Assembly (NCBI GenBank): GCA_022821905.1
Contig: JAJECS010000024.1
Location: 1 to 64,000, forward strand
Length of the DNA: 64,000 bases
Reading direction: 5' to 3'
From: Chloroflexota bacterium
GTDB taxonomy: Bacteria; Chloroflexota; UBA11872
The notes beneath the pieces were generated by a model. That model saw only the letters and a list, made by a program, of their open reading frames with translations, was not told the origin of the DNA and did not search any database. Shown here piece after piece: positions 16,381 to 24,136 of this stretch; the first letter of the stretch is position 1, and the number at the start of each line of letters is the position of its first letter. Both the position numbers and the translations under genes were made by a program.

Positions 16381-17868
16381 ATGTTCGACGGTCGTCGGAA
16401 GGGCAATGCCGGGCGCTTGCGAGCGGCTCGTGGTCAGCGTCGAAGTTCACGGCGCGCCGTGCTGCGCGCCTCGGTTGGCGTGGCGGCGACGGCCCTGGCC
16501 GCGGCGTGCGGCGAAGGCGTTCCGGATTCGCAGGCCACGGCCACGCCGATTGCTCCCGCCTCGGCGGAGCCGACGGCGCCGCCCGCCACCCAGGCGTCAT
16601 CCCCGGCCGCAGAGGGAACGGCGGCTCCAGCGGCATCCCAGACATCGACGGTCGTGGCGCCGGCGCCAACCGCGGTAGGCGCGCCGGCCGTAACCGCGCC
16701 GCCAACCGGACAGGCAGAGTCAGTCACAACGGCGCCGGCGGCGATTCGAACGGCTGCGCCGACGGTCGTCACCGCACCTGGAACACCCCCGGCGGCTCAA
16801 TCGCCGACGGCACCCACAACCTCCGTCGCAACGGCGCCCCCCCAGCCGACCGCCGTCGCCGTGGCGCGGCCAACCGCCCCTCCGACCCCAACGCCGCGCG
16901 CGACCCCGACGCCAGTTGGGACGCCAACCCCAGTGGCAACGCCGACTCCCACCCCGTCTCCCCTGCGGTCGCCGCTGACCGGCCTGCCAATCTCGCCAGA
17001 GGCGCTCGACCGTCGCGTGGTCGCGGTCAAGATCGACAACGCGCCCGGAGCGCGGCCGCAAAGCGGTCTGAGCCAGGCGGGCATCGTCTTCGAGCACGAA
17101 ACCGAAGGCTCGGTGACCCGCTACACGGCGTTCTTCCTAGACAGCGACGTCGACCTCGTGGGCCCGATCCGGAGCGCGCGGTTTGTCGACCGCGACCTCG
17201 TCCAACAATTCGATGCGCTGTTTGCACACGTCGGCGCCAGCCCGCCGGTGATGCAAGACCTGCGCGCTTCGGCCGCGGCCGACGTGGACCAATTCTTCTA
17301 CGCCGGGGACCGCCCCTACACGCGTCTTACGAGCCGCCCATCGCCGTTTAACGTGTACGCGAGCCTGGCCAGCCTGCGCGAGTTCGGCGCCCGCCGTTAT
17401 TCGACCCGACGCTGGATCGAAAGCCTGGAGTTCACGAAAGATCCGCAGGGTCTCGGCGCCGTGCGGTCGATCACGATTCCACCCGGTCCGCAGACGTATT
17501 TTCAAGTGCACTACAGCTATGACCCGGCCATCGGCCAATGGCGACGCTCGCTGGCCGGCGCACCGGATATCGACGCGGCGAACGATGAGCCCATTACCGT
17601 CGCCAACGTCGTGATTCAGCACGTTGACGTTCGCGTCACGGCATTTATCGAGGACTCGCTCGGCAATCTCTCGCTGGCAATTCCCACAACCGGATCGGGC
17701 CCGGTGACCGTGTTTCGCGATGGCTTGCGGATCCAGGGCACGTGGGAGCGGCCCAACGCGAAGGCGATCACGCGCTTCAAGACAGCGCGCGGCGACCCGT
17801 TGGAGCTGCGGCCCGGCCACACCTGGGTCCACCTGCTCGACACCGACCAGCCCATCGACAGCGGCTGA
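16381..17868 (+). CDS. DUF3048 (YerB-like) lipoprotein with long Pro/Thr/Ala linker
   Basis: A 495-residue exported protein. The N-terminus has SSRRAVLRASVG and a lipobox-like LAAAC (about residues 22-43), a combined twin-arginine and lipoprotein signal. A low-complexity stretch of roughly 150 residues rich in Ala, Pro and Thr (TPTP, ATPTP) acts as an extended spacer to hold the domain away from the membrane. The DUF3048 domain begins at PLTGLPI and includes RPQSGLSQAGIVFEHETEGSVTRYTAFF, VGPIRSARFVD and a second half to the C-terminus. The family is found in Gram-positive envelopes and its activity is unknown. Starts at 16333 or 16369 are possible; 16381 keeps the signal near the N-terminus. 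A candidate terminator follows. Confidence 0.85.
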   Translation: MFDGRRKGNAGRLRAARGQRRSSRRAVLRASVGVAATALAAACGEGVPDSQATATPIAPASAEPTAPPATQASSPAAEGTAAPAASQTSTVVAPAPTAVGAPAVTAPPTGQAESVTTAPAAIRTAAPTVVTAPGTPPAAQSPTAPTTSVATAPPQPTAVAVARPTAPPTPTPRATPTPVGTPTPVATPTPTPSPLRSPLTGLPISPEALDRRVVAVKIDNAPGARPQSGLSQAGIVFEHETEGSVTRYTAFFLDSDVDLVGPIRSARFVDRDLVQQFDALFAHVGASPPVMQDLRASAAADVDQFFYAGDRPYTRLTSRPSPFNVYASLASLREFGARRYSTRRWIESLEFTKDPQGLGAVRSITIPPGPQTYFQVHYSYDPAIGQWRRSLAGAPDIDAANDEPITVANVVIQHVDVRVTAFIEDSLGNLSLAIPTTGSGPVTVFRDGLRIQGTWERPNAKAITRFKTARGDPLELRPGHTWVHLLDTDQPIDSG

Positions 17869-17887
17869 TTCTCGCCGCGGCGTTTTT
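17861..17887 (+). terminator. candidate rho-independent terminator after DUF3048 gene
   Basis: Arms GCGGC (17861-17865) and GCCGC (17874-17878) with an 8-base loop are followed by a run of five T at 17883-17887. The stem is short and overlaps the stop codon, so this is tentative. Confidence 0.35.
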
Positions 17888-17934
17888 CTCCGGTGGCGTA
17901 CGCTAGCGGCGCCCATCGCTCGCCGGAGCCCCTC

Positions 17935-18933
17935 ATGACCACCGAGCGCGTCGTCCTAGTCCCCGAGCCGCAGCACAAGATGCTCTTGCAGCATCGCCAG
18001 GTCGTCGAGGAGGCGGGCGGAACCATCCGGCACGCCGACCTGCACGACACCGCGATCCGCCGCGCCGCCCTGCCCGAGGCGACCGTCGTCCTGGTGCAGG
18101 GCCACGAAATGGTTGACGAGGATTTCGCCGCCGGCGCGAGCCTGGACGCCGTGTGTTGCTGGTCGGACGGCGTGGACACGGTGGATCTGGATGCAGCCAC
18201 GCGGCACGGCGTGCCGGTTGGCAACGTTCCCGATCTCTGCATCGAAGAAGTGGCCGACCACGCCCTGATGCTCCTGCTCGCCTGCTACCGGCGGCTCGGC
18301 TTCGCCTACCGCCAGATTCACGAGCGTCTACCGCTCTCGCGCTACGACATTTGCGACGCCGCGGACCCGTGGCCCCGGCTGCGCGGGCTCACGCTGGGTC
18401 TGCTTGCGTTCGGCAACATTGCGCAGGCCATGGCCCTGCGGTGTCAGGTGTTGGGCATGTCGGTCATCGCTCACGATCCCTATCTCAATCCGGCGGTGAT
18501 GCACGAAATGGATGTGGAGCCCGTCGAATTCGACGACCTGCTGCGCCGATCCGACTATCTCTCGATCCACGCACCGCTCAACCCGGGCACGCATCACATG
18601 TTCGACGCGGCCGCCCTGGCGAAGATGAAGTCGAGCGCGTTTGTTATCAACACCGCGCGCGGGCCGATCGTGGACGAGGCGGCGCTTGTAGCCGCGCTCC
18701 AGGCGGGAACACTCGCCGGAGCCGGGCTCGACGTGTTCGAGGTCGAGCCGGCCACCCACGACAACCCGCTGCTCTCGATGCCCAACGTCGTCACCACGCC
18801 GCACCACGCCGGCGAATCCGACGAGATGCACGCGTTCGGTCCAGAGGCGGCCATGAACGACGTGGCCCACGTGCTGCGTGGCAATCCGCCGCGGTCCGTC
18901 CAGAATCCGGCCGTCCTAAGCCAGAGCGGCTAG
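17935..18933 (+). CDS. D-isomer-specific 2-hydroxyacid dehydrogenase
   Basis: A 332-residue NAD-dependent oxidoreductase of the D-3-phosphoglycerate dehydrogenase/hydroxypyruvate reductase superfamily. The N-terminal substrate half includes WSDGVDTVDLDAAT and GVPVGNVPDLCIEEVADH. The NAD-binding signature is LGLLAFGNIAQAMA, with HDPY as the acidic nucleotide-ribose strand end. The catalytic residues fit the family: Arg in NTARGPIVDE, Glu in DVFEVEP, and His in TTPHHAG. The start is placed at ATG 17935 (MTTERVVLVPEP), dropping an unrelated-looking 14-residue extension. There is no ACT or other regulatory domain. Phosphoglycerate, glyoxylate or phosphonate substrates are all possible; the neighbours do not decide. 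Confidence 0.9.
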   Translation: MTTERVVLVPEPQHKMLLQHRQVVEEAGGTIRHADLHDTAIRRAALPEATVVLVQGHEMVDEDFAAGASLDAVCCWSDGVDTVDLDAATRHGVPVGNVPDLCIEEVADHALMLLLACYRRLGFAYRQIHERLPLSRYDICDAADPWPRLRGLTLGLLAFGNIAQAMALRCQVLGMSVIAHDPYLNPAVMHEMDVEPVEFDDLLRRSDYLSIHAPLNPGTHHMFDAAALAKMKSSAFVINTARGPIVDEAALVAALQAGTLAGAGLDVFEVEPATHDNPLLSMPNVVTTPHHAGESDEMHAFGPEAAMNDVAHVLRGNPPRSVQNPAVLSQSG

Positions 18934-18979
18934 CTTCACGCAATGGGTGGCGCACGCGTCGGGCGCCTGGCGTAGCCCC

Positions 18980-20563
18980 ATGTCCGTTCGGGTCACCGGA
19001 TGGGGCGGCATCGGCGAGATTGGCGGAAACAAGCTGTTGCTGGAGGACGGCGACTGGCAGGTGCTGCTCGACTTCGGCAAGTCGTTCGGCGCCCACGCTC
19101 GCTACTTCGAGGAGTTCCTCACCCCGCGCACCACGACCGGCGCGTTCGACTTCCTGCGAACCGGGCTGCTGCCGCCGCTGGAGGGCCTGTACCGGCCGGA
19201 TCTCGAGCTATTGCCGGAGGTCAGAGCCTTCTGGACCCACGCAAGGAATCAGGCCGGCTATCGGAACGACGTGCGACCGCGCGCGGTGCTGCTTTCGCAC
19301 GCGCATCAAGACCATCACGGGCACCTATCGTTCCTGGATACCGGCATTCCGATCGTCAGCAGTGCCGTCACCGCGCTGATCGTGAAAGGGATGCAGGACT
19401 GCGGCCAGACCGGCCTGGAAAACGAGACCGTCATCGTCCGGCCACGCGTCGCCGACGGCGCGGTGCTCCAGACCGAGCGGGCATCGGGCGACCAGCGGTC
19501 CTGGCGTCTCATCGACAGCGACACCTGGACCGACGCGGCTGAGAGCTTCTGGAAGACGCCCCATTTCAACAAGCAGACGGCAGGTTGGACGCTGCGCGGC
19601 ACGGCGCCGTTCGGCGGAGCAATCGACGGTCGTCGCGTCCGCGCCTTTCCGGTCGACCATTCGATCCCCGGCGGGCATGGATTCGCCATTGAGACGTCGA
19701 TTGGCTGGATCGCGTATTCGGGGGACATCCGCATGCACGGCCATGGTGGAGACCTCACCCGACAGTTCGCCCACGAGTTGCAGGCCCTCGACTTGGCGCT
19801 ATTGATCTGTGAGGGAACCCAAGCCTCATCCGACGGCCCCGCCGCCACCGAAGAGGGAGTTCGACAGAGCGTGCACGAGGCCATCGGCAATGCCGAAGGG
19901 CTGGTGGTGGGCGATTTCAGCCCGCGCAACTTTGAGCGGCTCGACACCTTTCTCGATGCGGCGCGACACGCCGGACGCCAGCTCGTGGTGCTGGAGAAGG
20001 ACGCGTTTCTGCTGCACGCGCTCGCCACGGCCGATCCCGCAACGCCGCTGCCGGACGCCGCGCAAGGCCCTCTGGTCTATCGCGAGCGGCGCGAGAGTCG
20101 CCGAGCCTGGAGCCAACTCGTGGCCGAGACCTACGGCAACGCCATGGTCGATCCCGACGAGATCGCCCGGTCGCCCGGCGAGTTCGTCCTGGCGGTGAGT
20201 TTTTACGACGTGCTGCGGCTGCTGGACGTGGATGCCGGCGGCGGCACGTGGATCTACTCCACCAGCGAGCCTTACAACGAGGAGCAGGTGCTCGACATCA
20301 ACCGGCTGCGGCAGTGGGTGGATCTATTGCAGATGGAGATGTTGGGCCGACTCGGCGACGATCCCAGCCAGGAGCGATTTCACGCCTCGGGTCATGCCTC
20401 TGGACCCGACCTGCTCGAGTTCATCGAAATCGCCCAGCCGCGCCGCTTGATGCCGATCCACCTGGAATCGGACGGCTTGGACTTCTACCGCGAGCACGTG
20501 CCGGCCATGGGGATCAAGCTCGCCGAACCGGCGTGGGGGCAGGCGATCGAAGTCGGTCCGTAG
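18980..20563 (+). CDS. beta-CASP metallo-beta-lactamase hydrolase, RNase J-like
   Basis: A 527-residue predicted metal-dependent hydrolase. The N-terminus GWGGIGEIGGNKLLL resembles the RNase J opening. The metal motif is SHAHQDHHGHLSFL (H-x-H-x-D-H). Further marks are FPVDHSIPGGHGFAIET, GWIAYSGDIRMHG (the metal-bridging Asp), and the C-terminal beta-CASP motifs SGHASGPDLLEFIEIAQP and MPIHLE. RNase J homologues process and degrade RNA from the 5' end. This protein carries an insertion near residues 45-85 (TTGAFDFL...LYRPDLELLPE) and differs enough from standard RNase J that a distinct substrate is possible. Start ATG 18980 is preferred over 18947. A terminator-like hairpin follows. Confidence 0.82.
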   Translation: MSVRVTGWGGIGEIGGNKLLLEDGDWQVLLDFGKSFGAHARYFEEFLTPRTTTGAFDFLRTGLLPPLEGLYRPDLELLPEVRAFWTHARNQAGYRNDVRPRAVLLSHAHQDHHGHLSFLDTGIPIVSSAVTALIVKGMQDCGQTGLENETVIVRPRVADGAVLQTERASGDQRSWRLIDSDTWTDAAESFWKTPHFNKQTAGWTLRGTAPFGGAIDGRRVRAFPVDHSIPGGHGFAIETSIGWIAYSGDIRMHGHGGDLTRQFAHELQALDLALLICEGTQASSDGPAATEEGVRQSVHEAIGNAEGLVVGDFSPRNFERLDTFLDAARHAGRQLVVLEKDAFLLHALATADPATPLPDAAQGPLVYRERRESRRAWSQLVAETYGNAMVDPDEIARSPGEFVLAVSFYDVLRLLDVDAGGGTWIYSTSEPYNEEQVLDINRLRQWVDLLQMEMLGRLGDDPSQERFHASGHASGPDLLEFIEIAQPRRLMPIHLESDGLDFYREHVPAMGIKLAEPAWGQAIEVGP

Positions 20564-20595
20564 CCACAATGTCTATTGACGCGGCCAAAACCACC

Positions 20596-20626
20596 GGCGA
20601 CCATCAAGCACGCTAGTCGCCCTTTT
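20596..20626 (+). terminator. candidate rho-independent terminator
   Basis: GGCGAC (20596-20601) pairs with GTCGCC (20616-20621) across a 14-base loop and is followed by CTTTT. It sits just after the RNase J-like gene and before the cyclase-fold gene, so it probably separates two transcripts. Confidence 0.4.
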
Positions 20627-20640
20627 CAGATTTGACATCG

Positions 20641-21675
20641 ATGGCTCGCAGGATCGTCGACCTCACCCAGCCGCTGGCTCCCGACGGAGCCGATGGGTCA
20701 TTCAGCGTCCGCGAATACGAGCGACCGCGCAGCGGCCATGGCGTGTTCCATCGGGTCGCCATGGAGACCACCGTCGGCACGCACGTCGTCACGTCGCGGC
20801 GCTATCTGGCGTCGGGCTATTCGCTGTCCGAGGCCCCGATCGATCGATTCTTCGGCGAGGGCGTGGTGGTTCGGCTGGCGGCGTCGAACGGCGCGACCGA
20901 GATCACCCAGATGGACTTGGACGAGGCGGCGGGGGATCGACTGCGCCGCGACGACATTGCCGTCCTGGCGCTGGCGCCCAAGGTCTCGGGCGGCGCCCGG
21001 CTGTCGGTCTTTGCCTCGCAGTGGCTCTGGGACAAGGGCGTCAAGATGCTGGTGCTCGATGAGCGCATCGCCATCGGCTCCTCCCCGTCGTGGAACGAGG
21101 AGCGCACGGTGCTCACCTCGCTGTTCGCCAATGAGATTCCGGTCGTGCGCGGCGCCACGAACACCGATCAGCTCAGCGACGAACGCTTCGCGGTGATGGC
21201 GCTGCCCATGCGAATCGAAGGTGTCGAAGCCTGGCCGGTTCGCGTGGTGGCCCTGGATCCGGGCGAGCCGCCAAGCGACGATCCACCCCCTGCGCCAGCC
21301 CCGTCCGACGAAGCTGTCGCAGCCGCACCGGAGGCGGAGCCTTCCGCGGGCGGCGACGCAGACGCGCCAGCGCCGGCGGCAACGCCCAAAGCCGAGAGTT
21401 CCGCTGGCGACGACGCGCCGGAGAAGCCGGCGGAGGCTCCGACCGCCGAGGCGACTCTCACCGAGGAAACCGACACCGAGGAAGACAAGCCCGCCGCGGA
21501 CCAAACGCCGGCAGAAGTTGCCGATGCGGAATCCGCGCCGCCGGAAGCGACCGCTTCGGATGACGCGGGCGACGACTCGACGCCGGAAGAGCCGGAAGAA
21601 CTGGGAGAGACTGACGAGAAGGCCGCCGACGACGTCAGCGACGCGGAATCAGAATCGTCTCGCCAATCTGGATAG
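20641..21675 (+). CDS. cyclase-fold (kynurenine-formamidase-like) protein, probably inactive, with acidic tail
   Basis: A 344-residue protein. Residues 1-205 resemble the cyclase/kynurenine formamidase fold (RRIVDLTQPL at the start, IDRFFGEGVVVRL, LRRDDIAVLAL, VLDERIAIGSS). The family's metal site is normally S-x-H-x-G-T-H-x-D-x-P-x-H. The matching stretch here reads ETTVGTHVVTSRRY: GTH survives, but the first His, the Asp and the final His are replaced, so metal-dependent hydrolysis is unlikely. Residues 206-344 form a disordered tail rich in Ala, Pro, Glu and Asp. Start ATG 20641 (a TTG nine bases upstream is less likely). Its last 41 bases overlap the convergent LysM gene. A binding or scaffold role is my inference. 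Confidence 0.7.
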   Translation: MARRIVDLTQPLAPDGADGSFSVREYERPRSGHGVFHRVAMETTVGTHVVTSRRYLASGYSLSEAPIDRFFGEGVVVRLAASNGATEITQMDLDEAAGDRLRRDDIAVLALAPKVSGGARLSVFASQWLWDKGVKMLVLDERIAIGSSPSWNEERTVLTSLFANEIPVVRGATNTDQLSDERFAVMALPMRIEGVEAWPVRVVALDPGEPPSDDPPPAPAPSDEAVAAAPEAEPSAGGDADAPAPAATPKAESSAGDDAPEKPAEAPTAEATLTEETDTEEDKPAADQTPAEVADAESAPPEATASDDAGDDSTPEEPEELGETDEKAADDVSDAESESSRQSG

Positions 21676-22147
21676 TCCACGGCTCGTCGATCCCGTTGAC
21701 CGCGGCGATCTCTTCGAACGAAAACCCAAAGCGACTGGCGATACCGGCCAGCGTGTCGCCAGGCTCGACGATGTACCCGATATAACGGGCGGGGCGCTCC
21801 GTGCGCACCGGCACGACCGTGGGCGTCGGCACCGTGGTCACCCTCAGCTCGGGCAGCGGCAGGTTGATGTTGGCGGCTGGCGGAGTGATCACCGAGAGCC
21901 TGGGGCCCGACACGGTCGGCGTTTGCGCCGGCGCCGCAGCGGTTGGCCGCAGAACGTCCGGCATCTCACCGCGAGCGCGGAGCACGTTGTCGGCCACGAC
22001 GATGAACACCAGTGCGGCCACCACCAGGATCGCCGCAACGACAACGACCAGCGTGCCGGCTGCGCTGGCTTCGGGAATGTCTGCCGGAGACGGCGCGACC
22101 GGCCGCCGGTCCTCGCTTACGTCACGATCCGCGTTGGACTGAGACAC
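21635..22147 (-). CDS. membrane-anchored LysM-domain protein
   Basis: A 170-residue protein from GTG 22147. A short polar N-terminus (1-29) is followed by one strong membrane helix (about 30-52, TLVVVVAAILVVAALVFIVVA), then a Pro/Thr/Val-rich extracytoplasmic spacer. A single LysM domain occupies the C-terminal 45 residues: YIVEPGDTLAGIASRFGFSFEEIAAVNGI ending ETILIPRR. LysM binds N-acetylglucosamine-containing glycans such as peptidoglycan, so the protein probably anchors in the membrane and touches the wall. There is no catalytic domain. It overlaps the tail of the convergent cyclase-fold gene and lies downstream of tRNA-His on the same strand. Confidence 0.85.
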   Translation of the reverse strand: MSQSNADRDVSEDRRPVAPSPADIPEASAAGTLVVVVAAILVVAALVFIVVADNVLRARGEMPDVLRPTAAAPAQTPTVSGPRLSVITPPAANINLPLPELRVTTVPTPTVVPVRTERPARYIGYIVEPGDTLAGIASRFGFSFEEIAAVNGIDEPWTIQIGETILIPRR

Positions 22148-22226
22148 CTCGGCGGAATCTACCAGGGGAAGGCGGTGGCCGGTGAACGGGAACGAGTGCC
22201 CGGCAATATCCGGCGGCCGGACAGCC

Positions 22227-22305
22227 TGGGGTGAGCGAGGGGACTTGAACCCCCAGCCTTCTGGGCCACAACCAGACGCTCTAACCTAATTGAGCTACGC
22301 CCACC
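22227..22305 (-). tRNA. tRNA-His (anticodon GTG), CCA encoded
   Basis: Read on the minus strand, this folds as a full cloverleaf: a 7-base-pair acceptor stem (GTGGGCG with CGCTCAC, one G-T pair), D arm with GCTC...GAGC, anticodon stem TCTGG/CCAGA around loop TTGTGGC, and T arm with GGTTCAAGT. Anticodon GTG reads histidine codons. The extra 5' G (-1) opposite C73, needed by histidyl-tRNA synthetase, is encoded in the DNA, as is the 3' CCA. It lies divergently from guaB. Confidence 0.95.
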
Positions 22306-22348
22306 ATGCGATGTCGAATTCTATAACGGCGATCCGGTCCCGAATCCG

Positions 22349-22377
22349 TTGGGCGCGGCATGGGTGCGATGTACAAT
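22349..22377 (+). promoter_or_regulatory. predicted guaB promoter
   Basis: TTGGGC (22349-22354) and TACAAT (22372-22377) are separated by 17 bases, a good housekeeping-sigma spacing. Transcription would begin near 22384, giving guaB a leader of about 150 bases. Confidence 0.5.
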
Positions 22378-22400
22378 GCCTCAATGTTGAGTGGTCTTGT

Positions 22401-22501
22401 GCCGCGTTGGGAACGAGCGCACGTTTGCCCGTGCGCCTGACGCGGCTGAACGTCGCTGGTACCGCACCCCGATCGTCAGTCGATCGGGGTGCTTTGCGTT
22501 C
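22401..22501 (+). promoter_or_regulatory. structured guaB leader with T-box-like antiterminator
   Basis: Two linked structures are visible. First, GCCGCGT (22401-22407) pairs with ACGCGGC (22440-22446), enclosing hairpin GCGCACG/CGTGCGC (22417-22423 with 22430-22436). Second, GAACG (22448-22452) can pair with CGTTC (22497-22501), and a perfect 12-base-pair stem runs from 22464-22475 to 22481-22492. Between these helices lies the unpaired TGGTACC (22457-22463), followed by GC. That is the layout and core sequence of the T-box bulge that holds the tRNA 3' end. A specifier loop is not clear, and T-boxes normally precede amino-acid genes, so the class is tentative. The same span also encodes an 18-codon reading frame (ATG 22384 to TGA 22440) that could be a leader peptide. 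Confidence 0.45.
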
Positions 22502-22531
22502 CGGGGAGGCTCCGGACAGGGAGGTTACGGC

Positions 22532-24052
22532 GTGAGCGTTGAGTCAGATCCGCTGCGGACCGAAGAGCTGCACCCGGTGGGCAACCGAACGATCGTCGAA
22601 GGCTTGACCTTTGACGACGTTCTCCTGGTCCCGGGGCGATCCGAGGTTCTTCCAACCGATGTATCAACGCGCACGCGCATCACGCCGCGGATTACGCTCA
22701 ATGTGCCCCTGGTCTCGGCGGCAATGGACACCGTCACCGAGGCCCGGATGGCCATCACCCTGGCGCGGGCCGGCGGCATCGGCGTGATCCACCGCAATTT
22801 GGGACTCGAGGATCAGGCGCTCGAAGTCGACAAGGTCAAGCGCTCGCAGTCCGGGATGATCGTGGACCCCATCACCTTGCCGCCGACGGCCACCGTGGGC
22901 GAAGCCAACGAGGTCATGGCGCGGTACCGCATCTCGGGCGTGCCGATCACTGACTCGCGGGGACAGCTGGTCGGCATCCTCACCAACCGCGATTTGCGTT
23001 TCTGCCGCGACGACTCGATGCAAGTGGCCGATCTGATGACGACGGAGCGCCTGGTCACCGCGCCGGTCGGCACCACGCTGGAGCAGGCCGAGGAGCTGCT
23101 GCATCTGCACCGCATCGAGAAGCTCCCGGTCGTGGACGACGGCGGCCAGCTGCGCGGACTCATCACGGTCAAGGACATCGCCAAGCGCGAGGAGTTTCCC
23201 GGCGCGGTCTATGACGCGTCGGGGCGCCTGGTTGTTGCCGGCGCCATCGGCACCCACAACGAGGGGCTGCCGCGCGCCCGCGAGCTGGTGGCGGCGGGGG
23301 CCGACGCCGTGGTGGTGGACTCCGCGCACGGACACCACAGCGCAGTCATCGACACCGTGCGCCAAGTCAAGGCGTCGCTGAATGTGGACGTCATCGCGGG
23401 CAACGTGGCAACCGCGGCGGGCGCCAGCGCGCTGATCCAGGCGGGCGCCGACTGCGTCAAGGTCGGCATCGGCCCCGCGGCCATCTGCACCACGCGCGTG
23501 GTGGCCGGCGTGGGCGTGCCCCAGCTTACGGCCATTTCCGACTGCCTCGGGCCATGCAGCGAGCACGGCGTGCCGCTCATCGCCGACGGCGGCATTCGCT
23601 ATTCGGGCGACATTGCCAAGGCCATCGGCGCCGGCGCAGCCGGGGTCATGATCGGCAACATGTTCGCCGGCACGGACGACAGCCCGGGCGAGATCGTCTA
23701 CCGCCAGGGCGAGCGCTTCAAGGAATACCGCGGCATGGGCTCGATCGGCGCCATGATGGAGCGGGCGGGAGCGTCTCGCGACCGTTACGGACAGCACCAG
23801 GTCCATGACGCCGCCAAGCTGGTCGCCGAGGGCGTGGAGGCCCAGACTCCATATCGCGGTCCCACGGTGAATATGATCAATCAGCTTGTTGGCGGCCTCC
23901 GATCGGCGATGGGCTACGTTGGCGCGGCGGACATCCGCGAGCTGCAGACGAAGGGTCGATTCGTTCGTGCTTCCCGTGCCAGCGTCGATGAGGGACATCC
24001 GCACGATGTCGTGCTCATCAAAGAGGCGCCCAACTACCACGCGCCGCGCTAG
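22532..24052 (+). CDS. guaB: inosine-5'-monophosphate dehydrogenase
   Basis: Oxidises IMP to XMP with NAD, the committed step of guanine nucleotide synthesis. The 506-residue protein has the TIM barrel split by a CBS pair: [13 protein letters not shown] (25-37) opens the barrel, CBS repeats span about 112-225, and the barrel resumes with GAIGTH. The catalytic loop [11 protein letters not shown] carries C319; the usual GS before IC is AA here. [11 protein letters not shown] and [11 protein letters not shown] close the substrate site. GTG 22532 is chosen as start because GGGAGG lies 7 bases upstream, although the frame is open further back. CBS domains often bind purine nucleotides for allosteric control. 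Its leader is described separately. Confidence 0.96.
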   Translation: MSVESDPLRTEELHPVGNRTIVEGLTFDDVLLVPGRSEVLPTDVSTRTRITPRITLNVPLVSAAMDTVTEARMAITLARAGGIGVIHRNLGLEDQALEVDKVKRSQSGMIVDPITLPPTATVGEANEVMARYRISGVPITDSRGQLVGILTNRDLRFCRDDSMQVADLMTTERLVTAPVGTTLEQAEELLHLHRIEKLPVVDDGGQLRGLITVKDIAKREEFPGAVYDASGRLVVAGAIGTHNEGLPRARELVAAGADAVVVDSAHGHHSAVIDTVRQVKASLNVDVIAGNVATAAGASALIQAGADCVKVGIGPAAICTTRVVAGVGVPQLTAISDCLGPCSEHGVPLIADGGIRYSGDIAKAIGAGAAGVMIGNMFAGTDDSPGEIVYRQGERFKEYRGMGSIGAMMERAGASRDRYGQHQVHDAAKLVAEGVEAQTPYRGPTVNMINQLVGGLRSAMGYVGAADIRELQTKGRFVRASRASVDEGHPHDVVLIKEAPNYHAPR

Positions 24053-24136
24053 CCGGCGCGTCCGCGCGCGGAATCGACACCTGAGGCACACCACGCCCGC
24101 ACGGGGTGCCCGCGCGCGCCACTCGGGCACGCGCCG

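Noticed and set aside
20632-20637. TTGACA, a perfect -35 hexamer
   Set aside because: It ends three bases before the start codon of the cyclase-fold gene and has no -10 at 17 bases; the first residues of the protein are conserved, so a later start is not plausible.
22417-22436. Hexaloop hairpin in the guaB leader as an ANTAR target
   Set aside because: The loop TTTGCC has six bases and G4 but lacks the A1 expected of ANTAR hairpins, and a second matching hexaloop hairpin is absent.
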